Part shown: positions 7,286-15,400 of the stretch, piece after piece | Numbering within the stretch: the stretch's first letter is position 1 | Layout: each line of letters begins with the position of its first letter | Source of the DNA: Gemmatimonadales bacterium | Lineage (GTDB): Bacteria; Gemmatimonadota; Gemmatimonadetes; Gemmatimonadales; JACORV01 | Assembly (NCBI GenBank): GCA_035502185.1 | Contig: DATJUT010000115.1 | Span: forward strand, 1-37,216 | Reading direction: 5' to 3' | DNA: 37,216 nt | Notes under the pieces: generated by a model | Database searches by the model: none | What the model saw: only the letters and a program-made list of their open reading frames with translations | What the model was told of the DNA's origin: nothing | Made by a program: the position numbers and the translations under genes

Positions 7286-9853
7286 CTAACTCTCCCTCAG
7301 CACCTCCATCGCCGTCCTGCGGAACACCTCGCGACTCGCGGCGAGCCCCACGGCGGCCACGAGGGCGGCGGTGGCCGCGAGCACGGCCAGGAGCGGCACG
7401 GCCGGCAGCTTGAACCCGAGATCGAAGACGAAGTGCACCATCGCCCAGGCTCCCAGGGCGGAGAGGCCGATGCCCACCAGCCCCGCCAGGGTTCCCAGGG
7501 CCAGGTACTCGGCGAGCAGGATGCGGGAGAGTTGGCGACGGGTCGCGCCCAGCGTCTTGAGCAGCGCCCCCTCGCGGATGCGCGCCAGCCGGCCGGCGGC
7601 CACGGCGCCGGCCAGGACCAGTGCCCCGATGGCCAGGCTGAAGGCGGCCATGAACCGGATGGCGAGCGACACCCGTCCGAGAATCCGCTCCACCACCGCC
7701 TGCACCAGGGCCACGTCGAAGCTCGTGACGTTGGCGTAGCGCGCCGACACCGCGCGCTGCAGGCGGGCGCGCGCCGCCGCGTCGTCCAGCCGCGTGAGCA
7801 CGACCGTCGAGCGGGGCACGCCCGCGAGGGCGGCCGAGCTGAAGACGGCGAAGAAGTTCGGCTCGAAGCGCGCCCACTCCACTTCCCGCAGCGCCACGAC
7901 CGCGGTCGGCACCGAGAGCCCCTCGACCGTCCAGTCGATGCGGTCGCCGATCCCGACGCCGAGATCCTGCGCCACGTCGCTGCTCAGCGAGACCGGGTAG
8001 GGCGGTCCCGCGCCCCGGCCGTGCCACCAGGCGCCGCGGACCAGCCGCTCGCCGGCGGTCATCGAGTCCCGGAAGGTCGAGCGGTATTCGCGCCGCAGCG
8101 TCCACGGCGCCGGCGGCCGCCGCTTCGGGTCCCGGAGCAGGTCGTCCGGCGCGCGCCCGTTGATGGACGCGATCCGCATCGGCACGATGGGCACCTGCTG
8201 CAGCACGCCGGCGCCGCTCGCGCGCACCAGGCTGTCGACGCCGGCCTCCTGGTCCGGCTGGATGTCCACGAAGACCAGGTTCGGCTTGCCCGGCGTGGCG
8301 AGCGTCGCGAACTGGACCTGGCCGAGCAGGTTCGCCTCCACCAGGTACAGCGTGGCCAGCAGCGCCACCCCGAAGCCGAGCGCGACGACGACGGTGCGGG
8401 TCTGGTTGCGCGGGCGGTACAGGTTGGCGATCCCCTGCCGGAGCGCGTAGGGCCACCCGGCGCCGCGGGCCGCGGCCACGAGGAGCCGGCGCGCCAGCGC
8501 GATCGCCACGCGCGCGGTGAGCGTGAGCACGCCGAGCGACAGGCCGATGGCCACGGCGAAGCCGAGGCCCACGCGCGGCTCGTCGCTCTGGTTCATCGCG
8601 AGGGCGACGACGCCGACGGCCAGGGCGCCGAAGGCGGCCACGCGCCAGGGGTCGCGCGGCGGCCGGACGGCCTCGTCCTCGAACGGCTGGCGCAGCGCCT
8701 GGAGCGGCGAGACGAGCCGGACCTCGAGCAGGGGCCGCAGGGCGAACAGCACGGCGACCGCGACCCCGACCGCGAGGCCGGCCGCCACCGCCGCCGGCTC
8801 GACGGTCACGGACACGCCCAGGGGGAGCACGCCCTTGAGGAGCACGGGCAGGAGGAACTGCACGCCGACGCCCAGGGCCGCCCCCGCGGCGGCGGCCACC
8901 AGGCCCAGCGCCGCGGCCTGCAGCAGGTAGATGACGAACACCGCCGGCCGGCCCGCGCCCAGGCACCGCAGCACGGCGATGGTGTCGAGCTTGCCGGCCA
9001 CGAACGCCCCGATCCCGCTCGCCACGCCGATGCCCCCCAGGAGCAGGGCGACGAGCCCGACGAACTGGAGGAAGCTCGACAGCTGGCTGAGCGACTCGGT
9101 GAGGTTGGCCTCGGCGTCGCCCGCGCTCCGGCTGCGGACCTTCTCGCGCTCGAACAGGCGCTTGTGCGACCCGTCGAGGCGGCGCGCCGCCTTCTCGCCG
9201 TCCAGCTTGAGCAGCGCCTGGTAGCTCGCGCGGCTGCCGAACACCACCAGGCCGGTCCCGGCCACGTCCCGCACGGGGATGTAGACCTCCGGAACGAACG
9301 AGCCGTAACCGCCCGACAGCCGCCCGGGCACCTCGACCGCCACGGCCGCGATGCGGAAGCTGCGGCGGCCGAGCTCGAGCGTGTCGCCGATCCGGGCGCC
9401 GAGCTGTACCAGCAGGCTGGTGTCCACCACGGCGACCTCGGCGGTGTCGAGGTCGGCCCAGCGGTTCGGGGGATCGGTGACCGCCCGGCCGTAGAACGGG
9501 AAGCCGCCGCCCACGGCGCGCACGTCCACGAGGCGCGTGCCCTCCCGCCGCCGGACGTACGCCATCGAGTTGAGCGACGTGCGCCGCGCCACCACGGCGC
9601 CGCCGCGCGCCAGGGAGTCGAGCAGGCTCTCGACCGGTGGGGTGAACGGGCGGTTGCTGGTGAGCAGCAGGTCGGCGCCGAGCAGCTCGCGCGCCTGCCG
9701 GTGCACGGACTCCTGGACGTTGGCGGTGAACGAGCGGATGGCCACCAGCGCGGCGACGCCGATGGAGATCGCCGAGGCGAACAGCAGCAGTCGCCGGCGG
9801 GAGGCGCGGGTCTCCCGCCACGAGAGGCGGAGCACGGCGCCGGCGCCGGTCAT
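7286..9853 (-). CDS. FtsX/YbbP-family ABC transporter permease
   Basis: The 855-aa integral membrane subunit of a MacB/LolCE/YbbP-type exporter. It has an N-terminal helix (about 21-41) and a large periplasmic domain (about 45-265). Helices follow near 270-295, 318-345 and 365-390, with conserved FtsX features around GIGVASGIGAFVAGK and the LRCLGAGRP coupling segment. Further helices lie around 425-520, then a second periplasmic domain (about 525-720) and three C-terminal helices with the second coupling segment LLKTLGATRRQLSRI. This duplicated FtsX layout in one chain is YbbP-like rather than the single-module MacB. It starts at ATG 9853, overlapping the ATPase stop by four bases (ATGA), so the two are translationally coupled. 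Substrate unknown; lipid or lipoprotein export is a family-based guess. Confidence 0.9.
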   Translation of the reverse strand: MTGAGAVLRLSWRETRASRRRLLLFASAISIGVAALVAIRSFTANVQESVHRQARELLGADLLLTSNRPFTPPVESLLDSLARGGAVVARRTSLNSMAYVRRREGTRLVDVRAVGGGFPFYGRAVTDPPNRWADLDTAEVAVVDTSLLVQLGARIGDTLELGRRSFRIAAVAVEVPGRLSGGYGSFVPEVYIPVRDVAGTGLVVFGSRASYQALLKLDGEKAARRLDGSHKRLFEREKVRSRSAGDAEANLTESLSQLSSFLQFVGLVALLLGGIGVASGIGAFVAGKLDTIAVLRCLGAGRPAVFVIYLLQAAALGLVAAAAGAALGVGVQFLLPVLLKGVLPLGVSVTVEPAAVAAGLAVGVAVAVLFALRPLLEVRLVSPLQALRQPFEDEAVRPPRDPWRVAAFGALAVGVVALAMNQSDEPRVGLGFAVAIGLSLGVLTLTARVAIALARRLLVAAARGAGWPYALRQGIANLYRPRNQTRTVVVALGFGVALLATLYLVEANLLGQVQFATLATPGKPNLVFVDIQPDQEAGVDSLVRASGAGVLQQVPIVPMRIASINGRAPDDLLRDPKRRPPAPWTLRREYRSTFRDSMTAGERLVRGAWWHGRGAGPPYPVSLSSDVAQDLGVGIGDRIDWTVEGLSVPTAVVALREVEWARFEPNFFAVFSSAALAGVPRSTVVLTRLDDAAARARLQRAVSARYANVTSFDVALVQAVVERILGRVSLAIRFMAAFSLAIGALVLAGAVAAGRLARIREGALLKTLGATRRQLSRILLAEYLALGTLAGLVGIGLSALGAWAMVHFVFDLGFKLPAVPLLAVLAATAALVAAVGLAASREVFRRTAMEVLRES

Positions 9854-10587
9854 GCGCGCCCCGGCTCCCGGACCACCGCGCCGTCCCTGAGGCGCAGCGT
9901 GCTCTTCGCCTTGGCCGCCAGCTCGCCGTCGTGGGTCGCCAGCACGATGGTCGCGCCCGACTCGCGGTTGAGCCCGACCAGCAGCTCGATGATGCGCGCG
10001 CCGGTCTCCGCGTCGAGGTTGCCCGTCGGCTCGTCGGCGAACAGGACGCTGGGGCGGTTCGCGAACGCGCGGGCCACCGCGACCCGCTGCTGCTCGCCGC
10101 CGGAGAGCTGCGCCGGGTAGTGATGCTCGCGCCCCTCCAGGCCCACCCGCGCCAGCAGCTGCCGCGCGCGCTCGGCGATGTCCCGGTAGCTCTCGGCCTT
10201 CCGCGTTCGGAGCGACGTGGAACCGCCGTCGCCCTGTGCAACGTGCCGTCTGGGAACCAGCTCCAGGGGCACCTGGACGTTTTCCTGGGCGGTGAGGGTC
10301 GGGATGAGCTGGAAGGTCTGGAACACGAACCCGACCTGCTCGCCGCGCAGCCTCGCCCGGCCGTCCTCGGAGAGCAGGGACAGGTCCTGGCCGCCCAGGA
10401 GCACGCTGCCGCCGCTGGGCACGTCGAGGCCCGCCAGCAGCCCGAGCAGGGTCGTCTTGCCGCAGCCGGACGGCCCGACGATCGCGAGGAATCCACCGGC
10501 ATCGACTTCGAGACTAACTTCCTTGAGCACCGTGAGGGGGCGGCCGCCGCTCAGGTAGGTCTTGGTGAGGTTCCGGGCGATGAGCAT
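9850..10587 (-). CDS. YbbA/LolD-type ABC transporter ATP-binding protein
   Basis: The 245-aa ATPase partners the FtsX-type permease just downstream. It has Walker A GPSGCGKTT (residues 38-46), a Q-loop region at QVGFVFQTFQL, the signature LSGGEQQRVAVARA, Walker B VLFADEPTGNLD and the switch histidine in LATHDGELA. I place the start at ATG 10587 (MLIARNLTKTY), the standard N terminus. The frame stays open to 10821, but that extension is low-complexity and lies antisense to the tesA-like gene. Between VPLEL and the helical domain there is an extra segment of about 24 residues (RRHVAQGDGGSTSLRTRK and neighbours) absent from typical 230-aa family members. The start codon overlaps the divergent gene's 5' end. 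Confidence 0.93.
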   Translation of the reverse strand: MLIARNLTKTYLSGGRPLTVLKEVSLEVDAGGFLAIVGPSGCGKTTLLGLLAGLDVPSGGSVLLGGQDLSLLSEDGRARLRGEQVGFVFQTFQLIPTLTAQENVQVPLELVPRRHVAQGDGGSTSLRTRKAESYRDIAERARQLLARVGLEGREHHYPAQLSGGEQQRVAVARAFANRPSVLFADEPTGNLDAETGARIIELLVGLNRESGATIVLATHDGELAAKAKSTLRLRDGAVVREPGRA

Positions 10588-11380
10588 GGGCCGAATGATA
10601 GTTGGCGCACTGGCGATTGTCCTGCTGGCCTCGTGCGGCCGGGGCGGCATGGCCTCGCGCGTGCCGCGGGCGCCGGGCGTGGACTCTGCGGGTGTGCAGG
10701 CGACGCGCGCCGACTCGGTCGATTCGGCAGCGCGCTCGACGGCGGGCGGCGGGGGACGGCCCCAAACCCCGACCCCCAATTCCCAAACCCGGCTGATGGT
10801 CTTCCTGGGCACCAGCCTCACGGCCGGCCTCGGTCTCGATCCCGACGAGGCCTATCCGGCGTTGATCCAGCGCCGGCTCGCCGGCCGGCGTCCGCCGTGG
10901 CAGGCGGTCAACGCGGGCGTGAGCGGCGAGACGAGCGCGGGCGCCCTGCGCCGCCTCGACGCCGTGCTCCGGGGCCCGGTCGCCATCCTGGTGGTGGAAA
11001 CGGGGGCCAACGACGGGCTGCGCGGCCTGGAGCTGGACTCGACGCGCGCCAACCTCGAGGCCATCGTCCGACGCGCGCGCGCGAACCGGCCGGGGATCGG
11101 GATCGTGCTCGCGGGCATGGAGGTGCCGCCGAACCTGGGCCCGAGGTACGCGGCCCGGTTCCGGGCCCTGTTCCGCGACCTGGCCGCGCGGGAGGGCCTG
11201 CCCCTGATCCCGTTCCTGCTCGAGGGCGTGGGAGGCGTGGACTCCCTCAACCAGCCGGACGGGATCCATCCCAACGCCGCCGGGGCCCGGATCGTAGCGG
11301 ACAACGTATGGAAGGTGCTCGCGCCGCTGGTGGCGCGCGAGAGCGCGGCCGCCCCGGGCGGCGCGCCGGGTCCGCGGTGA
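10580..11380 (+). CDS. tesA: TesA-like SGNH hydrolase (esterase/lysophospholipase L1 family), lipoprotein
   Basis: The 266-aa secreted hydrolase resembles E. coli TesA: block I GTSLTAG with nucleophile S79 (the GDSL Asp is Thr here), block III GANDGLRG with N144, the PPNLGPRY and PLIPFLLEGV segments, and block V DGIHPN with D227 and H230. It should cleave acyl esters in the cell envelope. A type II signal is visible: basic start, hydrophobic IVGALAIVLLAS, then C19, so it is probably lipid-anchored, unlike soluble TesA. A disordered linker (20-72) follows. I chose ATG 10580 because GTGAGG lies about 9 nt upstream; ATGs at 10586 and 10595 are alternatives. It heads an operon with DUF971, a 60-aa protein and a GNAT. 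Its 5' end overlaps the divergent ATPase gene. Confidence 0.88.
   Translation: MSMGRMIVGALAIVLLASCGRGGMASRVPRAPGVDSAGVQATRADSVDSAARSTAGGGGRPQTPTPNSQTRLMVFLGTSLTAGLGLDPDEAYPALIQRRLAGRRPPWQAVNAGVSGETSAGALRRLDAVLRGPVAILVVETGANDGLRGLELDSTRANLEAIVRRARANRPGIGIVLAGMEVPPNLGPRYAARFRALFRDLAAREGLPLIPFLLEGVGGVDSLNQPDGIHPNAAGARIVADNVWKVLAPLVARESAAAPGGAPGPR
10760..10790 (-). other. Canonical G-quadruplex motif on the minus strand
   Basis: The plus strand carries five C-runs (CCCC, CCCC, CCCCC, CCC, CCC) separated by AAA, GA, AATT and AAA within 31 bases. The minus strand therefore satisfies the G3+N1-7 quadruplex rule with a run to spare. It encodes the disordered Pro/Thr linker of the TesA-like lipoprotein and lies 173 bases upstream of the divergent ATPase start, on that gene's sense strand. 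Confidence 0.75.
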
Positions 11381-11736
11381 AGCCGTTGCCGGTCCCGTAC
11401 CTCGTCCGGCGGCTCGACGGGGGCGCCGCGCTCGAGATCCACTGGGACGAGGCCGGCCACGTCGGCATCTACGGCGCGCGCGAGCTGCGGCTCGCCTGCC
11501 CGTGCGCGGCGTGCCGGGACGAGATCAGCGGCGCGCCGATCCTCGAGGCGGGCGGCGTGCCGGACGAGATCCGCGCCGTGGCCCTTCGGCTGGTCGGGGC
11601 ATACGCCGCGCATTTCGCGTGGAGCGACGGCCACGACACCGGCATCTACCCGTGGGAGTACCTGCTCGCCCTTTGCCCGTGCCCGCGCTGCGCTGCGGAG
11701 CGCTCAGGAGGTGGACCATGGCCCAGCTCGACCTGA
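11377..11736 (+). CDS. DUF971 domain protein (gamma-butyrobetaine hydroxylase-like N-terminal fold)
   Basis: The 119-aa protein carries the DUF971 signature near its C terminus, with WSDGHDTGIYPWEYL followed by CPCPRC. A CPCAAC cysteine cluster lies earlier (around residue 45). The fold corresponds to the small N-terminal domain of gamma-butyrobetaine hydroxylase; free-standing copies are often linked to Fe-S or other metal-protein functions. The two Cys clusters here could bind metal, which is inference. It starts at GTG 11377, sharing GTGA with the tesA-like stop codon (translational coupling). Its last 19 bases overlap the following small gene. Confidence 0.9.
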   Translation: MKPLPVPYLVRRLDGGAALEIHWDEAGHVGIYGARELRLACPCAACRDEISGAPILEAGGVPDEIRAVALRLVGAYAAHFAWSDGHDTGIYPWEYLLALCPCPRCAAERSGGGPWPSST

Positions 11737-11900
11737 CCGCCGAGGAGGCCGCCGTGCTGCGGCAGGCCCTGGAGAGCTACCTGTCGGACCTCCGGATGGA
11801 GATCACCGACACGGAGCGGATGGAGTACCGCGAGGAGCTCAAGCGGCAGGAGGAGATCCTCACGCGGCTCGAAGAGCGGCTGGCCTTCCGGAAGTCGTAG
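11718..11900 (+). CDS. 60-aa helical/coiled-coil protein
   Basis: The start at ATG 11718 is supported by a perfect Shine-Dalgarno, AGGAGGTG, about 5 nt upstream, placed inside the end of the DUF971 gene. The protein is highly charged and helical throughout: LTAEEAAVLRQALESYL, then a run rich in Glu and Arg ending RLEERLAFRKS. It has no membrane segment, cysteine or catalytic motif. The heptad-like spacing of Leu/Ile suggests an antiparallel helical hairpin. I do not recognise a named family; its position fixed between DUF971 and a GNAT suggests co-expression. Confidence 0.8.
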   Translation: MAQLDLTAEEAAVLRQALESYLSDLRMEITDTERMEYREELKRQEEILTRLEERLAFRKS

Positions 11901-11908
11901 GCCCCGCG

Positions 11909-12427
11909 ATGCGCCTCGAGCTCCCGGTCGCCGGCGCGGTGCTGCGCCCGTGGGAACGCGGCGACGCCGTGTCCCTCGTGCGGCACGCGGACAGCCGCGC
12001 GGTGTGGATCAACCTGGGCGACCGGTTCCCCCATCCGTACCGGCGGGCGGACGCCGACCGGTGGATCGAGGCCGTCACCGGGCAGGACCCGGCCGTGCAC
12101 TTCGCGATCGTCGTGAACGGCGAGGCCGTCGGCGGCATCGGGCTGGAGCTGCAGGCGGACATCTGGAAGCGCACGGCCGTGGTCGGCTTCTGGCTGGGCC
12201 AGGCGCACTGGGGCCGCGGCATCGCCACGGCGGCGCTCCAGGCGGTGACGGAGCACGCGTTCGGCGCGTTCGACCTGTGCCGGATGCAGGCCTACGTGTT
12301 CGAGCACAACGCCGCCTCGATGCGGGTGCTCGAGAAGGCCGGGTACGTGCGCGAGGCGCGGCTCCGCAAGGCCGCCACGAAGGACGGCCGGACGTTCGAC
12401 CTGCTGGTGTACGCGCTGGTCAGGTGA
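11909..12427 (+). CDS. GNAT family N-acetyltransferase (RimJ/RimL-like)
   Basis: The 172-aa single-domain acetyltransferase transfers acetyl from acetyl-CoA to an amine, possibly a protein N terminus or an amino-sugar. The GNAT core is visible: VVGFWLGQAHWGRGIATAAL provides the acetyl-CoA pyrophosphate loop (motif A, here W-G-R-G-I-A), and NAASMRVLEKAGYVREARLRKA is the RimJ/RimL-type motif B with its C-terminal strand. The N terminus (LRPWERGDAVSLVRHAD) is also typical of RimJ/RimL proteins. ATG 11909 lies 8 nt after the preceding stop with little Shine-Dalgarno, so it is probably coupled to the operon. The substrate cannot be read from sequence. Confidence 0.9.
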   Translation: MRLELPVAGAVLRPWERGDAVSLVRHADSRAVWINLGDRFPHPYRRADADRWIEAVTGQDPAVHFAIVVNGEAVGGIGLELQADIWKRTAVVGFWLGQAHWGRGIATAALQAVTEHAFGAFDLCRMQAYVFEHNAASMRVLEKAGYVREARLRKAATKDGRTFDLLVYALVR

Positions 12428-12442
12428 CGCGGAGGTCGCCGC

Positions 12443-15400
12443 CTACGGCAGGGTGACCGTTCCCCACAACACGATGGGAAGCGTGGCACCGGCCTTGGTG
12501 TACGTGCCCGCCGCCGGCGGTGAGGCCTGGGTGGGCTGCACCGGGTTGGTGAAGCTGAACGTCGCGGGCGCTCCGGCAAGGCTGTTGGTCACGCTGAAGT
12601 ACTTGCCGGCCCCGGTCGGCGCGACGAGGAACGCGAACGCGTTGAGCGTGATCGCGGTGCCGCGGGTGAAGGTGAGCTGGACCGCCGTCGGCGACATGTT
12701 CGCGAACGTCACCGTGTTCCCGGTCAGGAGCGCCGTGCCGCTCGGCACGACGACCGGGGCGTTGGAGATGTAGGTGTCGTTGAGGTTGAACCCGCCCGTG
12801 GTGAGCGTGTTGCCGTTGCCCGAAATCGTATCGGCGACCGCCGCGCTGGTGTCCGACAGCACCCCCGAGACGAACACGTTGCTTCCCAGCGAGACGCTCG
12901 TCGCCTGGCTCACCGCGCCCGAGGTGCGGTTGAGGAGCACGTTGCCGAACGTCGAGGCGGCGCTACCCGGATTGGCGAAGGCGATGCTCTGCTGCGTCGC
13001 GCCCGCGAACTGCACCGTGTGCCCCGCGCCACCGACGAACGAGGTGGCCGCGCCGCGCTGCGCGAAGCCGCCGTAGAGGCGCAGCGTGCCGGCGGCGAGC
13101 GTGTCGGCGCCGCCCGCGAACACCGCGCTGTCGTGCACCGCCACCACCGGCGCCGCGGTCCCCGTGGGCATCAGGAACACCCCCGTTCCCTCGGTGCGCA
13201 GGAAGCCGGCAATGGAGTCCGTCACACCGAAGGTGCTCTCCGTGTAGGTGCCGCCCTGGACGATCAGGTTGCCGGCGTAGGTCGTCCCGCTCGACGGCAG
13301 CGTCCCACCCGTCATCCGCACGCTCTTCCAGGCGAACAACGGCGAGGGCGTGGACGAGATCCCGGCCACGCCGATCGTGCCGGTGCCGTAGAAGTTGCTG
13401 GCGTTGAGGAGCACCGCCGTGTCCGGACTGAACCGCACGGCGGTGCCGCCGATGAACGTGCTGTCCAGCACCCAGGTGCCGGCCTCGGCCCGGAACGGCC
13501 TGAGGACGGCCTGGGAGTGCACCCGCAGAATGCCGGCGGCCGGGAGCTTGAGGGCCTCGGCGGCGTTGCTCACCAGGGTCGACGTGCCCGTCATGACCGT
13601 GGAATCCTGGACCTGCACGTTGGAGAGCAGGCGGATGGTGTCGGCCACCGTCCCGTTGAGCACGAGGTCGCGGAAGAAGCTGCCGGACGAGTCGGCGAAC
13701 TGGATGGTCTGCGCGCCGGCCGCCGCGCGCTGGAAGCTGACCCGGGTGCCGGTGGGCGCGAACTGCCCACCGGTGCCGCGCTCGAAGAAGTTGCCCCAGA
13801 TCCGCAGCACGCCGCCCGTGAGCGCGGTCGACGGCCCGCCGGCGAACACCGCGCTGTCGCGCACGGCGACGGTCGGCGCGGCGACGATGGCGACCATCGA
13901 CAGGGCACCGGTGCCCTCGGTGCGCAGGAACCCGGCGGCCGAGTCCACGCCCGAGCCGATGGTGTACGTGCCCGACGAGACGATCAGGTCGCCGTTGTAG
14001 GTCACGCCCGGCGACGTGAACGCGCCGGCCGTGCTCACCCGGACGCTCTTGTACGCGATCCCCGCGCCGGTCGGGAGCGTCGCGATGCTCCCGTTGAACA
14101 CCGTCGTGTCGGGGCTGAACGTGCCGGCCAGCGTGGGCGAGATGATCGGCGTCGCCGACAGCTCGACCACCGGCGGCTTGAGGCTCGGTGACCCGGTCGA
14201 GAAGTCCATCCGCAGCAGGCCGGCCACCGACAGCCGCTGGCTGGTGCCGGCGCCGGTCAGGCTGTAGGGGAACGCCGACGCCTGCATCCACAGCGTGTCG
14301 TTGACGAACGCACTGGTCTGGAGCACCACGTTCCGGTTCTGGCTCTGGATCTCCAGGACGTCGAAGTGACTCTGGGCCGCCGCCGGGTTCGCCATCGAGA
14401 CGTTCTGCGTCACGGTGCCGCGGAGCGACAGCCGGTGCGTGCCGCCGAGCGTCGGTGCGTACGAGCTGACCGATGTCCCGCCGGTCTGGGTGAAGTCGCC
14501 GTTGACCGTGATGATGCCGGCCGTCAGCAGGCCGCTCGTCGAGCCGCCGCCGAAAGTCGCGCTCCCGCCCACGCCCAGGCTGTCGGTGGCGCCGGTCATC
14601 CTGAGGGCGCCCGTGCCGGTCGTCTGGAAGAAGCCGGTCACGCCTACCTGGCGGCCGGTGAGGTCGAGCGTCCCGCTGGTGACGACCAGGTTGGTCAGCG
14701 CACTCGGGTTGCCGCTGAAGGTGGCCGTGCCCGAGGCCTGCGAGACGCGGACGCTGCGATAGGCGTAGAGGCTGGGGATGACCTGGCTCGCGCCCGTGAA
14801 CACCGCGGTGTCGGGCTCGAAGAAGCCGGAGGTGTTCACCAGGCCGTCCACCTCGACCTTGTTGACCGTGATGTTCGAGCCGGTCGCGGCGCCGGTGATC
14901 GTGTCCGCGATGAAGTCGCCGGTGCTGCCGGCCATCGCGTTGTTGCCGAACCACTGGAACAGACCGGCCCGCACGGTGCCGTTCACGGTGATGTTGCCGT
15001 TCGCTCCCTGCTGCGACCACAGTCGCCGGAAGAAGCTGTTCAGGGGGTCGGCGAAGCTGATCGTCTGCGGGCCGCTGCCCGTCAGCACCACGTGCTCCGG
15101 GCTGGTGTTCGGGCCCGGCGCGAAGTTCGCGGAGCCGGTCTGGGTGAAGTTGCCCCCGACCCGGATGACCCCGTTGCTGATGGTGCCGGCCGCCCCGCCG
15201 AAGGTCGCGTTGCCGCTGATGTCCAGCGAGTCGCCCGGCAGGTTCATCACCAGCGCGCCGGTGCCCGAGGTCGCGAAGTTGCCGGTGAGACCCAGGCCGA
15301 CGCCGTTGGGCGCCAGCGTGCCGGCGCTGACGAGCAGGGTTCCGCCGCCGCCGATCGTCAGCGGGCCGTTCATCTGGAAGGTGCCGCCCGCGAGCTCGAG

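Noticed and set aside
9931-11376. Plus-strand frame running into the DUF971 gene from upstream
   Set aside because: It is antisense to the ATPase and out of frame with the TesA-like gene; the real protein begins at GTG 11377 where the DUF971 homology begins.
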